Shown here in pieces: positions 15,637 to 24,966 of a stretch of 64,000 nt of DNA. How positions within the stretch are numbered: position 1 is the first letter of the stretch; each line of letters begins with the position of its first letter. The DNA lies in contig CADBNI010000031.1 of the NCBI GenBank assembly GCA_902795965.1, positions 1-64,000 of the forward strand, read 5' to 3'. Both the position numbers and the translations under genes were made by a program. This DNA comes from an uncultured bacterium (lineage in GTDB: Bacteria > Cyanobacteriota > Vampirovibrionia > Gastranaerophilales > Gastranaerophilaceae). The notes under the pieces were generated by a model that was not told the DNA's origin, did not search any database, and was given only the letters and a program-made list of their open reading frames with translations.

Positions 15637-16485
15637 ATGAATTTTATACAAGCAATATTGATGGGGATAGTACAGGGTTTGAGTGAATTTTTGCCGATTT
15701 CAAGCTCAGCGCATCTTGTGTTTACCTCTAATTTTTACAAAGTATTTAAGGGAATTGAAATCGTTCAAACTTCAAATGAAGAAGTTTTTTTCGATATAAT
15801 GGTGCATTTAGGCACTTTGATTGCGGTTATAATATTTTTTAGAAAAGATATTATGAATATTATAAAAGCAATGCTCAATGCTCTCAAAACAAAAGATTGG
15901 TCGCAAACCGAGGCAAAATTGGGACTTTACATAATTGCCGGTACGATTTTGACGATTATTTTGGCACTTCCCATAAACGAGATTGCCGAAAAATTGGTCT
16001 ATTCGCCCGAAATTGTCGGAATTTTGCTGTTTATAACAGGGTTTACGCTTTTATACAGCGAATACAAATCAAAAAAAATCGAGGACAAAAAATCGACAGT
16101 AGATTTAAAAAGTTCTGTTTTTATCGGTTTGGCACAAGGTTTGGCGGCACTTCCCGGATTTTCGCGTTCGGGCTGGACGATTGCAACGGGATTGTTTTTC
16201 GGTCTTGACAGAGTAACGGCGGCAAGATATTCGTTTTTGTTGAGTATTCCAATTATTTTGGGAGCATCAATGGTTTATCCGCTCGTAAAAATTGATGTTG
16301 CTGAAGCGGTTCAATATAATTGGACTGCAATAATCGCGGGAACAATCGTGTCGGGAATTACGGGATATTTGTGCATCAAATATTTTATGAAATTTATTTC
16401 CAAATTTTCGCTTGCGGTATTCGGATACTATTGCCTGATTGTGGGATTAATTACGGCAATATTTTTCGGTATTTATAAATATTAA
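15637..16485 (+). CDS. uppP: Undecaprenyl-diphosphatase UppP (BacA)
   Basis: An integral membrane phosphatase that recycles the lipid carrier of peptidoglycan and LPS. The two active-site motifs are clear: GIVQGLSEFLPISSSAHL (residues about 10-27) and PGFSRSGWTIATG (about 171-183). Eight or so hydrophobic helices and 282 residues fit the family. It follows queD by 80 bases; the gap carries another copy of the TTTCACGTTTCGCC heptamer-like repeat. Confidence 0.95.
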   Translation: MNFIQAILMGIVQGLSEFLPISSSAHLVFTSNFYKVFKGIEIVQTSNEEVFFDIMVHLGTLIAVIIFFRKDIMNIIKAMLNALKTKDWSQTEAKLGLYIIAGTILTIILALPINEIAEKLVYSPEIVGILLFITGFTLLYSEYKSKKIEDKKSTVDLKSSVFIGLAQGLAALPGFSRSGWTIATGLFFGLDRVTAARYSFLLSIPIILGASMVYPLVKIDVAEAVQYNWTAIIAGTIVSGITGYLCIKYFMKFISKFSLAVFGYYCLIVGLITAIFFGIYKY

Positions 16486-16565
16486 AAATTGTAAAATTGA
16501 TTGGATTTTACTGACAAAAAATAATATTTACGTGCATTTTATTATAGGAAGTCGTGTGGAGTAAA

Positions 16566-17573
16566 ATGATTTTACCTGTTAACAGTATAACCTTTTCTGC
16601 AAATGACAAAGACAAAAAGTCTTTGGAATATACCCATGACACTTTGTTGAAAAATAATATCGCAACACGCATGCGCATTGGGGTAGACAAAGTTACCAAC
16701 GCATTTACCGTTTATCCGGCAAAGGGAATGAAGGGAAGTAAGAATGCCAATTTTTACGAATTTTTGACAATGGGAACGGTTCCGTATCTTTTGGGCAGCG
16801 GGACTTTGATGATGATGTTTAACGGAACAAGCAAGCATTATGCACCGTTCCAACGTGTTATGTCGCGCGAAACGGGGAACAAATTGGCAATGGGAGTTTT
16901 GTTCTACGGAATTATGAAATCCGTTTCAAAATCTTTTGTCAGTGAACCCGTCAAAATGCTCACGGGCGTTGATACCGAAAGACCTTATGCAAAAGTAATT
17001 TACGAACTTCCTGAAGATATCAACGACACCGACATTATGAGCATTGAACATCATAAAGTATTTGAAAGTGTGGAATTTCCAAGATGGGATTTGCTTTACG
17101 GTGACGAGGTAAAGGGAGAAAAAAGAAATTACAGATACGACAAAATTGCAAAAAAATTAGGACTTGGCAGTAATTTGAACGATTCGGATCAGGAAGTCAA
17201 GCCGAAAATTAAAAATATTGTTGTAAAATCAAATCTTGCCAAAAACATTTCGTCATATCTTTGGGCGGCAGTCGGTGTAGGATTGGCTTTTCAAGAACCT
17301 TGGGAAAAATATTTCCAAGTAATGACATTTAAATTTTGGAAAGGCAAACAGTTTGGCAAATCTTTAAAATCTTTCGGAAAGAGTTTTGTTGAAAGTGCAA
17401 AATCGCTTTGGACAGGCAAAGGTAAAGGAGTTGAAAAACATGCCGGCAAAATGCTTGTCGGAATTGCGGCTTTATCAACGATTTTAGGGGTAATAAATTC
17501 CGTTACGGGGATTAAAAAACCCGCAAAAGCCTCGGAAATAGTTAAGAAAAATGAGGGATATGTAAAAGCATGA
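16566..17573 (+). CDS. Unrecognised membrane protein, first gene of an amylase-containing operon
   Basis: About 335 residues. The N-terminus MILPVNSITFSANDKDKKS is short and polar, then a basic region follows, with hydrophobic stretches at about residues 58-77 (FLTMGTVPYLLGSGTLMMMF), 98-112, 228-245 and 292-310. No signal peptide and no family recognised. The ATG at 16566 has GGAG five bases upstream; a GTG at 16554 (after TAGGAAG) would add four residues. It overlaps the next gene by four bases (ATGA), so the three genes to 21789 are translationally coupled. A membrane partner of the GH13-like protein is a guess from context. Confidence 0.7.
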   Translation: MILPVNSITFSANDKDKKSLEYTHDTLLKNNIATRMRIGVDKVTNAFTVYPAKGMKGSKNANFYEFLTMGTVPYLLGSGTLMMMFNGTSKHYAPFQRVMSRETGNKLAMGVLFYGIMKSVSKSFVSEPVKMLTGVDTERPYAKVIYELPEDINDTDIMSIEHHKVFESVEFPRWDLLYGDEVKGEKRNYRYDKIAKKLGLGSNLNDSDQEVKPKIKNIVVKSNLAKNISSYLWAAVGVGLAFQEPWEKYFQVMTFKFWKGKQFGKSLKSFGKSFVESAKSLWTGKGKGVEKHAGKMLVGIAALSTILGVINSVTGIKKPAKASEIVKKNEGYVKA

Positions 17574-20083
17574 GTACCAACTTAATTCAAAATTACATAT
17601 CCAAACCCGTTACTTCGACACAAACTCAAACCAAGCCGAAGCCTCAATTTGACATTCAGCAGGAACTCAATAACAGAACATTTATAAAACCGCTTCGTGC
17701 AAAAGGTACATTGTTAAACGGTAACATTTTTGCCTCTCCGAAGTACGCTTTTGACAACACGATTTACAGTATAAAAGCTATAAAACACGCAGCAGCAGGT
17801 AATGCCAACGACCACGAATTAGGTAAAATAAATGATGTAGGGCTTGTCGGAGGCGGACTTGCCATTGCTGGCTATTTATTTACAAGACGGACAACTCCGC
17901 TTACAAAAGGATTGGAATTTGTAGGTTTGGGAACATTTCTTGCATCAATGACCATTTGGCCGAAAGTTGCAATTCAGCTCCCTGCGTATTTAATTCATGG
18001 TGTTAATGTTCAGAAAAAATATCAGGACAGTTTTGGCAGAGTAAAACCTTTTTATCAGGATCCGCAATTTATTCCCTGGGATTTGTATTCTGATGAAGAA
18101 ATTCAAAAAATCGGAAATCGTTTGAGAGTACCGAAAGATATTCCTAACCGCAGAGATTTCATTCAGGAAAAAATGAAAAAAATTGCCGTTCAAAACAATA
18201 CTCTTTGGATGCTTACGGCAGGATTTGCACCGGCAATAATGACTGGGTTGGTATGTAATGGGGTTACTCCTTATTTGAACAGATATTTGGATGAAATCAA
18301 GAACAAAAAAGCCGATAATATTTTGGCAAATGTAGAAAAAGCCTCCAAAAAATATCAAACACACCCGATTGAAAACGCGATAAAAGAAATAACCAAAACA
18401 AACGGCAACAAACCGATTACGAGAGAATTGACAGAGCAGATTGCAGATGTGTTTGCAATACATCTTGACCCCGTTACCTCGGAAAGTTTCAGAAAAGATT
18501 TGTCAACCTTCCTTTGGGACGGAAAATATTCAATTACCGAACAAACAGCAAAAGATACCGCAAAAAATATAACGGAAGTATTTAGTAAAGGTTTCTCGGA
18601 AAATTTCTTGAAAGAAGTGCTTCCGAATGAAGAACAGATGTTACAACTTTTCCGCGATAACAATATAGTCGGAACATCATTAAAACCCGTAGAATTTAAA
18701 AAAGTTCAGGACATAGTGGTTAACGAAATAATTAAAAGAGCGGAAACATTTAATCAAGCCAACCCCGATAATGCAGAAGACATAAAATATATTAAAAAAG
18801 TTATCAACTCACACACGACGAACGAACATCCGATTATCAAAGCATTGTCAACAACTCGCTCCGCAATATTGGATTCCGCCGTTCAGACAAAATTGAACAA
18901 TACGGCAAAAATCTTTGATGATTTCAAGGCGAAAAACCTTGCCCTTGATGAATACGCTCTAATCAAAACGGGTTCTGCTCCCGAAACAGTAATTGCAAAC
19001 TACTGGAATGACGTATCGGGTGAAATCTTAAAAACTCTCGGTATTCAATACAAAGATATTGAAAAAATAAGATTTGACCGAAAACTTATGGGCAATTTGC
19101 TTCGTGAACGACTTGAAACAATAGCATCCGATAAAGCTGCTTACGAAAAAGTAATGAAGAATTTGGTCGAAAAAATTTCGACAATAAACACAAAAATTAA
19201 ATCGGGTGATATAAATTCTCACATGCTCAAAGGAGATTACACTCCGACAGCTTATGAAGAAAAAGTTAACACTATTTTTACGGAATATGCATCCGAAATT
19301 CGCAAGGCAGGATTTAACAGAACGGCAGATGCTATTGTCGGCAAAAACGGAAATGAAGCAGGCTCTTACATAGCCGTCCAAAAAGCATTTGCCGAAGAAA
19401 GAATGTTAGGAGTAAAAAGTTCGTTCTTCAGACTGCTCAATACATTGGACTTTTTCAGAAAAGTTGCTGACGACCCCAATGCATTGAGAACATTCAATAA
19501 AGTTCCGCGCGAGGTTAAAGAAGAACTTATTGAAATGTGCAAAATCATCAGTCTTGAAGGTCACTCGTCCGACCATGCCACAAAATTCTACATGATGAGA
19601 AATCCTTCACCCAATGCCGACACAAGCCCGTTAGAAGTTAAGAACGGTAAAATCGTCAACAAATATTTCGGCAAAGCAAACGGAACAACGGATATTCCGG
19701 GTGACAAATTCTTCTATCAAAACGGAATGAATTTTATGTTCGGTGACGGAATTCATAAAGACACTCAAACAATTATTGATAACAGCAGTATTAACGAAGA
19801 ATTTGCAAATTACAGACGACTTGTATTTGAAAAAGTTGGCGGAGAAGAATACTTCTGGAAAAAACGTCACAAAGTATTCGGCTATTCTGACGTTGGTTCG
19901 GATATCAAATTCCTTTTGACGGGTATCGCCCCCGACGAACTTATTTTCAAAACAGGTCAACAGCACTTTAACACAACCAAATGGCTCAAAACATTCGGCT
20001 ATTTTGGTGCGGGATTATTGGGAGTAACAGTTTTGGCTCAATTCTTCTTCGGAAGAATGAAAAATCCGGAGGTTAAAAAATGA
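17570..20083 (+). CDS. Large unrecognised protein with membrane segments (837 residues)
   Basis: The N-terminal 30 residues are Thr/Gln/Lys-rich and probably disordered. Hydrophobic segments lie at about residues 85-100, 112-142 and 211-230, and another near the C-terminus (about 808-828, YFGAGLLGVTVLAQFFFG). Between them is about 570 residues of charged, mostly helical sequence with no motif I can name. The C-terminal tail is short and basic. It overlaps its neighbours by four bases on both sides, so the operon product may form a complex. Base composition is like the rest of the window, with no sign of recent transfer. Confidence 0.7.
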   Translation: MSTNLIQNYISKPVTSTQTQTKPKPQFDIQQELNNRTFIKPLRAKGTLLNGNIFASPKYAFDNTIYSIKAIKHAAAGNANDHELGKINDVGLVGGGLAIAGYLFTRRTTPLTKGLEFVGLGTFLASMTIWPKVAIQLPAYLIHGVNVQKKYQDSFGRVKPFYQDPQFIPWDLYSDEEIQKIGNRLRVPKDIPNRRDFIQEKMKKIAVQNNTLWMLTAGFAPAIMTGLVCNGVTPYLNRYLDEIKNKKADNILANVEKASKKYQTHPIENAIKEITKTNGNKPITRELTEQIADVFAIHLDPVTSESFRKDLSTFLWDGKYSITEQTAKDTAKNITEVFSKGFSENFLKEVLPNEEQMLQLFRDNNIVGTSLKPVEFKKVQDIVVNEIIKRAETFNQANPDNAEDIKYIKKVINSHTTNEHPIIKALSTTRSAILDSAVQTKLNNTAKIFDDFKAKNLALDEYALIKTGSAPETVIANYWNDVSGEILKTLGIQYKDIEKIRFDRKLMGNLLRERLETIASDKAAYEKVMKNLVEKISTINTKIKSGDINSHMLKGDYTPTAYEEKVNTIFTEYASEIRKAGFNRTADAIVGKNGNEAGSYIAVQKAFAEERMLGVKSSFFRLLNTLDFFRKVADDPNALRTFNKVPREVKEELIEMCKIISLEGHSSDHATKFYMMRNPSPNADTSPLEVKNGKIVNKYFGKANGTTDIPGDKFFYQNGMNFMFGDGIHKDTQTIIDNSSINEEFANYRRLVFEKVGGEEYFWKKRHKVFGYSDVGSDIKFLLTGIAPDELIFKTGQQHFNTTKWLKTFGYFGAGLLGVTVLAQFFFGRMKNPEVKK

Positions 20084-21789
20084 TTAGTCCCGTAATGACA
20101 AGTATTTTAAATACATACAGAGTGCCGAATTTTCAGGCGGAAACTCCTGCCAATGAAGTTAAGCAAACAAATTCGGGACTGTTAAACGCTTATTTGAACA
20201 ACCTTGCAATGATTAATGCACCTGCCGTTCAAAAAACGGAAACCTCAGCACCCGTAAATTATCACAACAATTTGAGAACTCTTTTTGTAAATAATCAGGC
20301 AAAAATTTTGGCAATTATTCCGAGGACTTTTAATGCAAAAGACACTAACGGAAACGAATACATTGACGGAAATGAATTACACGGAACATTTTTGAACGCA
20401 ATCGAACGGCTTGACGAGGTAAAAGCTCAAGGGTTTAATACCCTTCATATTCTTCCTATACATCCTACAGGAAAAATGAAGGCAATGGGAACTGCGGGTT
20501 CATTATATTCTCCTAAAGATATGCTCGCAATCGACCCGAATTTGATTGACCCGAAAGATCCTCGAAGCGACAAAGAACAGTTTAAAGCATTTATTGACGA
20601 ATGCCATAAGCGCGGAATTAAAGTTATGATTGATATGCCGAGCTGTGCTTCTTACGATATGTTTTTGGAACACCCCGAATGGATGGCTATGGAACGTGAC
20701 GGACTTGCTAAAACTCCGCAGGGCTGGAACGATATCAGAATGTTTCAACCTTGGGAGGACGAAGGCAAAAGAACACTAAACCCCAAACTGCTTGAGCTTC
20801 ACAAAGAATATGTTGATATGTGCATTGATCTCGGTATTGACGGAATCCGTTCGGACGTTGCAAGGGCGAAACCCGTTGAATTTTGGGACATAATTATACC
20901 TTATTCAAGAATGCGCGATCCCGAATTTGCTTGGCTCGGTGAAACTTATACTTACGAAGATGCTTCTCCGCAGGCGAATATGCCCTATGACAGACCGCAG
21001 GATTCTTTACGTGCGGGGTTTGATGCGATATACGGTCAATATCACATTTTCCACGAATGGCCTGATGCAAAAACCTTTATGGATTATGTAAAAGAACAAC
21101 TTGACATGTCTTACAAACTTCCGAAAGGCAAATCTTTAATCGGTTCTTTTGCAACACATGACGATATTTCACCAATGTTTCACGGCGGAGTTGATTATTG
21201 CAACCTGACAATGGGATTGCAGGCAACGTTACCGATGCTTAACCCCTACATTGTTGACGGATATCAATCGGGGGATTACTATTTGTATCCTTATGAGGCA
21301 AAACAAAACCCCGTAACTCAAACCGACAATCACGAAATGACGGTTCACAGAGGCAGGCTTGATATCTTCAATTTTTCAAGAAAACCCGGCGGTAAAAACC
21401 CCGAAATCGGTAATTTTATGAAAAGTGCGTTTGAGCTTAAAGACAAATACGCAGACGTTATAAACAAAGGTACTTTCATCGAACTTGAAAAAACAGGTGA
21501 TAAGACCGACCAAATTATAGCTTACGCAAGACATCTGAACGGCAAAACCCTTCTTGTCGTTGCAAACAAAAACGTAAACCGTCCGATAGCTTGCAAAGTA
21601 AAAGTTCCGACTCTCAAGAAAGACCAAAAACTTGAAAATCTTCTGCCCTCTTACGGCAAAGAAAGTATTCTTCAGGCAAGAGAAAACGAATTAGCCGTAA
21701 ACCTCGGCCCTGCAAGAGTTCACGTTTTTGAAATCGACACCCCGCATATAGAAAATTACACAAGAAAAATTTACAAACAAAATATATAA
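20080..21789 (+). CDS. GH13-like (alpha-amylase family) protein
   Basis: A 569-residue protein with the GH13 barrel from about residue 105. The nucleophile Asp is in GIDGIRSDVARAK (about 259), the acid Glu in WLGETYT (about 288) and the region IV HD in ATHDDISP. Region I is unusual (VMIDMPSCAS), without the common NH. An EF-hand-like loop DTNGNEYIDGNE lies at about 88-99. No signal peptide is seen; the start MISPVMTSILNTYRVPNFQA resembles other N-termini here. Probably acts on alpha-glucans, substrate unknown. Last gene of its operon, followed by a terminator. Confidence 0.8.
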   Translation: MISPVMTSILNTYRVPNFQAETPANEVKQTNSGLLNAYLNNLAMINAPAVQKTETSAPVNYHNNLRTLFVNNQAKILAIIPRTFNAKDTNGNEYIDGNELHGTFLNAIERLDEVKAQGFNTLHILPIHPTGKMKAMGTAGSLYSPKDMLAIDPNLIDPKDPRSDKEQFKAFIDECHKRGIKVMIDMPSCASYDMFLEHPEWMAMERDGLAKTPQGWNDIRMFQPWEDEGKRTLNPKLLELHKEYVDMCIDLGIDGIRSDVARAKPVEFWDIIIPYSRMRDPEFAWLGETYTYEDASPQANMPYDRPQDSLRAGFDAIYGQYHIFHEWPDAKTFMDYVKEQLDMSYKLPKGKSLIGSFATHDDISPMFHGGVDYCNLTMGLQATLPMLNPYIVDGYQSGDYYLYPYEAKQNPVTQTDNHEMTVHRGRLDIFNFSRKPGGKNPEIGNFMKSAFELKDKYADVINKGTFIELEKTGDKTDQIIAYARHLNGKTLLVVANKNVNRPIACKVKVPTLKKDQKLENLLPSYGKESILQARENELAVNLGPARVHVFEIDTPHIENYTRKIYKQNI

Positions 21790-21811
21790 CGGCACATTAA
21801 ATAAACCGATG

Positions 21812-21840
21812 AAAGGAAGATTGAAAATATCTTCCTTTTT
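21812..21840 (+). terminator. Intrinsic terminator after the GH13-like operon
   Basis: AAAGGAAGAT and ATCTTCCTTT form a 10-base-pair stem around TGAAAAT, followed by T residues. It sits between the amylase-like gene and panD. Confidence 0.85.
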
Positions 21841-21879
21841 AAATATGTTTGGGTTAAAATACATTGGCGAGGTATAAAT

Positions 21880-22236
21880 ATGCTCCAAGAATTTATCAGT
21901 TCAAAAATACACAGAGCGACGGTTACGGACGCAAATCTTAACTATGTCGGCTCAATAACGATAGACGAGACCCTTTTGAAAGCCTCTAAAATAAAGGAAT
22001 GGCAAAAGGTTGATATTTTAGACATAAACAACGGTGAACGCTTTAATACCTATGTTATAAAAGGCAAAGCCGATACAGGTATGATATGCCTGAACGGAGC
22101 GGCAGCAAGAAAAGTTCAACCGGGCGACAAGGTTATTATAATTGCTTACGGTTTGTATAACCCCGAAGAAATGGATAATTACAAGCCCACAATCGTAATC
22201 GTTGACGAAAATAATAAAATATCTAATATTCAATAG
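21880..22236 (+). CDS. panD: Aspartate 1-decarboxylase PanD
   Basis: PanD makes beta-alanine for pantothenate. The proenzyme cuts itself at Gly-Ser in YVGSITID (Ser at about residue 25) to form the pyruvoyl group, and the family's NGAAAR motif (about 71-76) is present. The length of 118 residues is normal. The partner gene panC is at 39997; panB is not in the window. The gene is convergent with the XRE gene of cassette 3. Confidence 0.95.
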   Translation: MLQEFISSKIHRATVTDANLNYVGSITIDETLLKASKIKEWQKVDILDINNGERFNTYVIKGKADTGMICLNGAAARKVQPGDKVIIIAYGLYNPEEMDNYKPTIVIVDENNKISNIQ

Positions 22237-22537
22237 ATTTATAAAAATTATAAAACATTTTTATCAATTTCGGATTTTTTTCCATAGCTTTTTCAAGCTC
22301 AAATTTTTTATCCTCATCAGACATATCCGAAAAATAATAAAATTCCCAAGGTTGAACGTTCAACGCTTTTGAAAGTTTTTCCAACGTTTCAATAGAGGGT
22401 GAATATTTGCCTGTTTCAAGATAACTCAAACTCGGGATTTCGATATCAATCATTTCCGCCAGCTTTTCCTGCGTAAGATTGCGGGATTTTCTGATGCTCT
22501 GTATTCTTTTACCCAAAAGTTTCTTGTAATCCGACAT
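22223..22537 (-). CDS. XRE-family HTH regulator paired with the pilin at 22705 (cassette 3)
   Basis: A 104-residue protein with a helix-turn-helix at about residues 8-62 ([20 protein letters not shown], then [11 protein letters not shown]) and an aromatic C-terminal tail ([20 protein letters not shown]). The start follows AAAAGGGGATAG. It overlaps the panD end by 14 bases in convergent orientation. The divergent pilin gene 167 bases away has a consensus promoter with a 9-base inverted repeat entering its -35 box; this protein is the likely repressor. Confidence 0.85.
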   Translation of the reverse strand: MSDYKKLLGKRIQSIRKSRNLTQEKLAEMIDIEIPSLSYLETGKYSPSIETLEKLSKALNVQPWEFYYFSDMSDEDKKFELEKAMEKNPKLIKMFYNFYKSIEY

Positions 22538-22580
22538 TTCTATCCCCTTTTTAATTATTATTTAATAAAATTTTGGCTCA

Positions 22581-22638
22581 AATAATAATGCACAACTTTA
22601 TAATTATTATTGACAATTATTGCTAAATACTATATAAT
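22581..22638 (+). promoter_or_regulatory. Pilin promoter and candidate operator, cassette 3
   Basis: TTGACA (22610-22615) and TATAAT (22633-22638) are 17 bases apart. AATAATAAT (22581-22589) and ATTATTATT (22603-22611) form a 9-base inverted repeat whose right arm enters the -35 box, and ATTATTG is directly repeated across it. In so AT-rich a stretch part of this could be chance. Confidence 0.6.
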
Positions 22639-22672
22639 ATAAACAGGTACATTAAATTTAAGGAGCGATATA

Positions 22673-22708
22673 ATGTTGAAGATTAAAAAAGAAAGGAGCA
22701 AATTATGA
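22673..22708 (+). CDS. Possible 11-residue leader peptide coupled to the pilin gene
   Basis: An ATG with its own ribosome-binding site (AAGGAGCGA) begins MLKIKKERSKL. Its stop TGA overlaps the pilin ATG (ATGA), and the pilin's own ribosome-binding site AAAGGAG lies inside it. The order fits translational coupling of the pilin to the short peptide. Chance cannot be excluded for so short a frame. Confidence 0.4.
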   Translation: MLKIKKERSKL

Positions 22709-23388
22709 AGAAAGGCACTAAGAGAAAAGTAGCGTTCACGCTTGCCGAAGTTCTCATTACCCTTGGCATAATCGGAGTTGTTTCGGCAATAACAATACCG
22801 ACACTTATTCAAAATTACAAAAAGCATGAAGCAACATCAAGATTAAAAAAATTTTACAGTGCTATGTCACAGGCAGTTTTGCTTTCCGAAAACGATAACG
22901 GACCCGTATTCGGTTGGAGAGAAGGTAATAATGGCGATATACAAGATGAAAACGGGGACTACGACCACAATGCACAGGCGGATTTTTCTTGGAACTACTG
23001 GACAAAATATCTTGCACCGTACATAAAATATACTAAAGCCGAAAAAGGCATTTATGATGAAGAAAATCCCGACAAATTCTATGAAACAAAAGTTTGGCTT
23101 GCTGACGGAACAACTTTTACACTTCATAACGGCGGAACAATGGACGTAAATGTAGACATCAACGGAGAAAAACAACCTAACGAGGCAGGACGTGACCAAT
23201 TCGGATTTATGATAAATACACAAGAAAAAATTTGGGGTAAAAAACATTTCAGTGCAACATATCAATATTGGAACAGAGATACTGCCCAAAATGAATGCAA
23301 AAACAAACAAAATCCTTTAATGTCATGCGGACGTTTGCTTGAAATAGATAATTTTGAATTTAAATCGGATTATCCGTTTAAACTATAA
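22705..23388 (+). CDS. Pilin-like protein (cassette 3)
   Basis: A 227-residue pseudopilin: basic leader MKKGTKRKVA, cleavage before F11 of FTLAEVLITLGIIGVVSA, then TLIQNYKKHEATSRLKKFYS and a soluble domain with the motif DINGEKQPNEAGRDQFGFM (about residues 151-169). Two cysteines near the C-terminus may pair. It ends FEFKSDYPFKL, a diverged form of the DYPFK ending of other copies. It is divergent from its XRE gene and followed by a bidirectional terminator shared with the YajQ gene. Confidence 0.88.
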   Translation: MKKGTKRKVAFTLAEVLITLGIIGVVSAITIPTLIQNYKKHEATSRLKKFYSAMSQAVLLSENDNGPVFGWREGNNGDIQDENGDYDHNAQADFSWNYWTKYLAPYIKYTKAEKGIYDEENPDKFYETKVWLADGTTFTLHNGGTMDVNVDINGEKQPNEAGRDQFGFMINTQEKIWGKKHFSATYQYWNRDTAQNECKNKQNPLMSCGRLLEIDNFEFKSDYPFKL

Positions 23389-23409
23389 AAGAGGGTTAAA
23401 TCCCTCTTT
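23388..23409. terminator. Bidirectional terminator
   Basis: AAAGAGGG and CCCTCTTT pair around TTAAAT between the pilin gene and the convergent yajQ gene. The stem overlaps the last bases of yajQ. Confidence 0.75.
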
Positions 23410-23908
23410 ATCTGTAATTCGTGAACTGCAACGGATAATCGTATTTTTCTTCGTTCGAACGCAAAAGGTGGATTACCTCCTGCAAAACATCTTTATCTTT
23501 GCCCGAAACCCTTATCTGATCACCTTGAATTGATGCTTGAACCTTCTTTTTTGAATCCTTTATATCAGATACAATCTTTTTGGCAAGCTCTTGATTTAAC
23601 CCTTTTTTTAGTTTAAAAACCTGACGAACACGTCCGCCCAAAGCATTCTCAACCGGTTGTGCATCCAAAATTCTTATACTCAAATTTCTTTTGACCAACT
23701 TGGTCTGTAAAATATCGAAAATGTTCCTCAACTTCATATCATCACTTGTCGTAATTGTAATTTCTTTATCCGCATCAAGTTCAATTTCCGAATTTGAATC
23801 CTTCAAGTCAAAACGCGAAGAAACATCTCTTTTAACCTGATCAACCGCATTAACAAGCTCCTGTCTGTCAAACTCCGAAACCACATCAAAACTGCAATCT
23901 TTTGCCAT
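23408..23908 (-). CDS. YajQ family nucleotide-binding protein
   Basis: A 166-residue protein with two ferredoxin-like halves. The start MAKDCSFDVVSEFDRQELVNA and the end KYDYPLQFTNYR are characteristic. In some bacteria the family binds cyclic di-GMP and acts with a transcription factor. The start at 23908 fits the family length. It stands alone, between a pilin cassette and an unrecognised membrane protein, so nothing around it suggests a pathway. A family B repeat lies upstream of it. Confidence 0.92.
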   Translation of the reverse strand: MAKDCSFDVVSEFDRQELVNAVDQVKRDVSSRFDLKDSNSEIELDADKEITITTSDDMKLRNIFDILQTKLVKRNLSIRILDAQPVENALGGRVRQVFKLKKGLNQELAKKIVSDIKDSKKKVQASIQGDQIRVSGKDKDVLQEVIHLLRSNEEKYDYPLQFTNYR

Positions 23909-23924
23909 AACACCTCGTCATTCT

Positions 23925-23978
23925 GAGCCATGCACAGTTCTTCGCTTAGGCTCAATCAATGGGCGAAGAATCTCATAA
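23925..23978. repeat. Short dispersed repeat, family B
   Basis: The sequence reads GTCATTCTGAGCC, then TTCTTCGC, and GCGAAGAATCTCA at the other end. TTCTTCGC and GCGAAGAA are perfect inverted arms. The ends match the copies at 27988 and 13738. It lies upstream of yajQ and could form a hairpin in a transcript. Confidence 0.5.
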
Positions 23979-23993
23979 AAATTATACATAAAA

Positions 23994-24018
23994 AAGTGCA
24001 AGCTGTAAACTTGCACTT
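23994..24018. terminator. Intrinsic terminator after the protein at 24026
   Basis: AAGTGCAAG and CTTGCACTT form a perfect 9-base-pair stem around CTGTAAA, with A/T runs on both sides, just downstream of the minus-strand gene. Confidence 0.8.
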
Positions 24019-24025
24019 GAAAAAT

Positions 24026-24451
24026 TTAAGGGGTTTTAGGTTTTCTTTTGAAAATATTTTTAAATCTCTGCCAAGCTGACGGTTTCGGGGTCGGGGTATT
24101 TGTAACCCAAGATTTCAAAGCATTCCACTGAGTTTTAATATATTTGCCCAATCCGCCCGCATTCTTGATATTTTTCCTTATTGCAGGTACAAATCCCGCC
24201 AAAAATATTACGCCGAGCGCAAGCATGGCTTTTTTAAACGTATTTTTGCTTTCCTGACGTTTTTTATTTATAAGTTCAACCCTGTCGGCATCAGGCTGAG
24301 ACTGCATTTGAATACCGCCAAGATAAGAAGTATTGCCGATTCCTCCGCCGTACATTCCGCTCATAGCACCGAACGGCATGCTCATAGGGCTCATTGTATA
24401 ATTCGCCAAGTCCTGATACATAATCGGGGTATCGAAATCACCGCCTATCAT
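24026..24451 (-). CDS. Small membrane-anchored protein of unknown function
   Basis: The 141-residue protein starts with an unusual Met/Gly/Tyr/Ser-rich stretch (residues 8-50, for example NYTMSPMSMPFGAMSGMYGG). It then has a charged helix, a single hydrophobic helix (about 74-88, AMLALGVIFLAGFVPAI) and a basic, Lys/Pro-rich tail with two Trp. No family is recognised. The low-complexity N-terminus is probably disordered. It stands alone and has its own terminator. Confidence 0.6.
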   Translation of the reverse strand: MIGGDFDTPIMYQDLANYTMSPMSMPFGAMSGMYGGGIGNTSYLGGIQMQSQPDADRVELINKKRQESKNTFKKAMLALGVIFLAGFVPAIRKNIKNAGGLGKYIKTQWNALKSWVTNTPTPKPSAWQRFKNIFKRKPKTP

Positions 24452-24564
24452 AACGATTTCTCCAAAATTTTACCTAACCTTACATGTATATAAAGATTTT
24501 TCGGGTAAAAAAATTTACTTTTTTGTTAATATTTGTTAAGCGAAATAAATTTTGCAAAAGTAAA

Positions 24565-24582
24565 TCGCCTCGAAAGAGGCGA
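24565..24582. terminator. Hairpin downstream of rplT
   Basis: TCGCCTC and GAGGCGA pair around GAAA. On the minus strand the stem is followed by TTTACTTTT, a weak T-run, so it probably ends the rpmI-rplT transcript. Confidence 0.6.
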
Positions 24583-24612
24583 CTTTTAAGAAGACGTTAT
24601 GAAAAAAAAATC

Positions 24613-24966
24613 TTATTTTACTGCTTTAGCAGCCGTTTCAAAAACAACCGAAAATGCTTCGGCATCATTGACAGCCAAATCAGCCAACATTTTTCTGTTT
24701 ACTGCGATATTAGCTTTTTTGCATGCGCTGACAAATCTCGAATAGCTCATTCCGCGTTCTCTGACTGCTGCGTTAATTCTTACAATCCAAAGACGGCGCA
24801 TATTTCTTTTGTTGGTGCGGCGGTCTCTGTAAGCATATTTCAAGGCTTTCATAACAGCGGTGTTAGCGACTTTGAAAATTCTGCTTCTTGCACCGATAAA
24901 GCCTTTAGCTAATTTTAATATTTTTTTATGTCTTTTGCGTAATACATTACCACGTTTTACTCTCAT
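24613..24966 (-). CDS. rplT: 50S ribosomal protein L20
   Basis: A 117-residue protein of normal length: basic N-terminal arm [20 protein letters not shown] and globular end [17 protein letters not shown]20 is needed for early large-subunit assembly. Its ATG overlaps the last base of the rpmI stop (TAATG), so the two are coupled. infC, which often precedes rpmI, is not here. Confidence 0.97.
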   Translation of the reverse strand: MRVKRGNVLRKRHKKILKLAKGFIGARSRIFKVANTAVMKALKYAYRDRRTNKRNMRRLWIVRINAAVRERGMSYSRFVSACKKANIAVNRKMLADLAVNDAEAFSVVFETAAKAVK

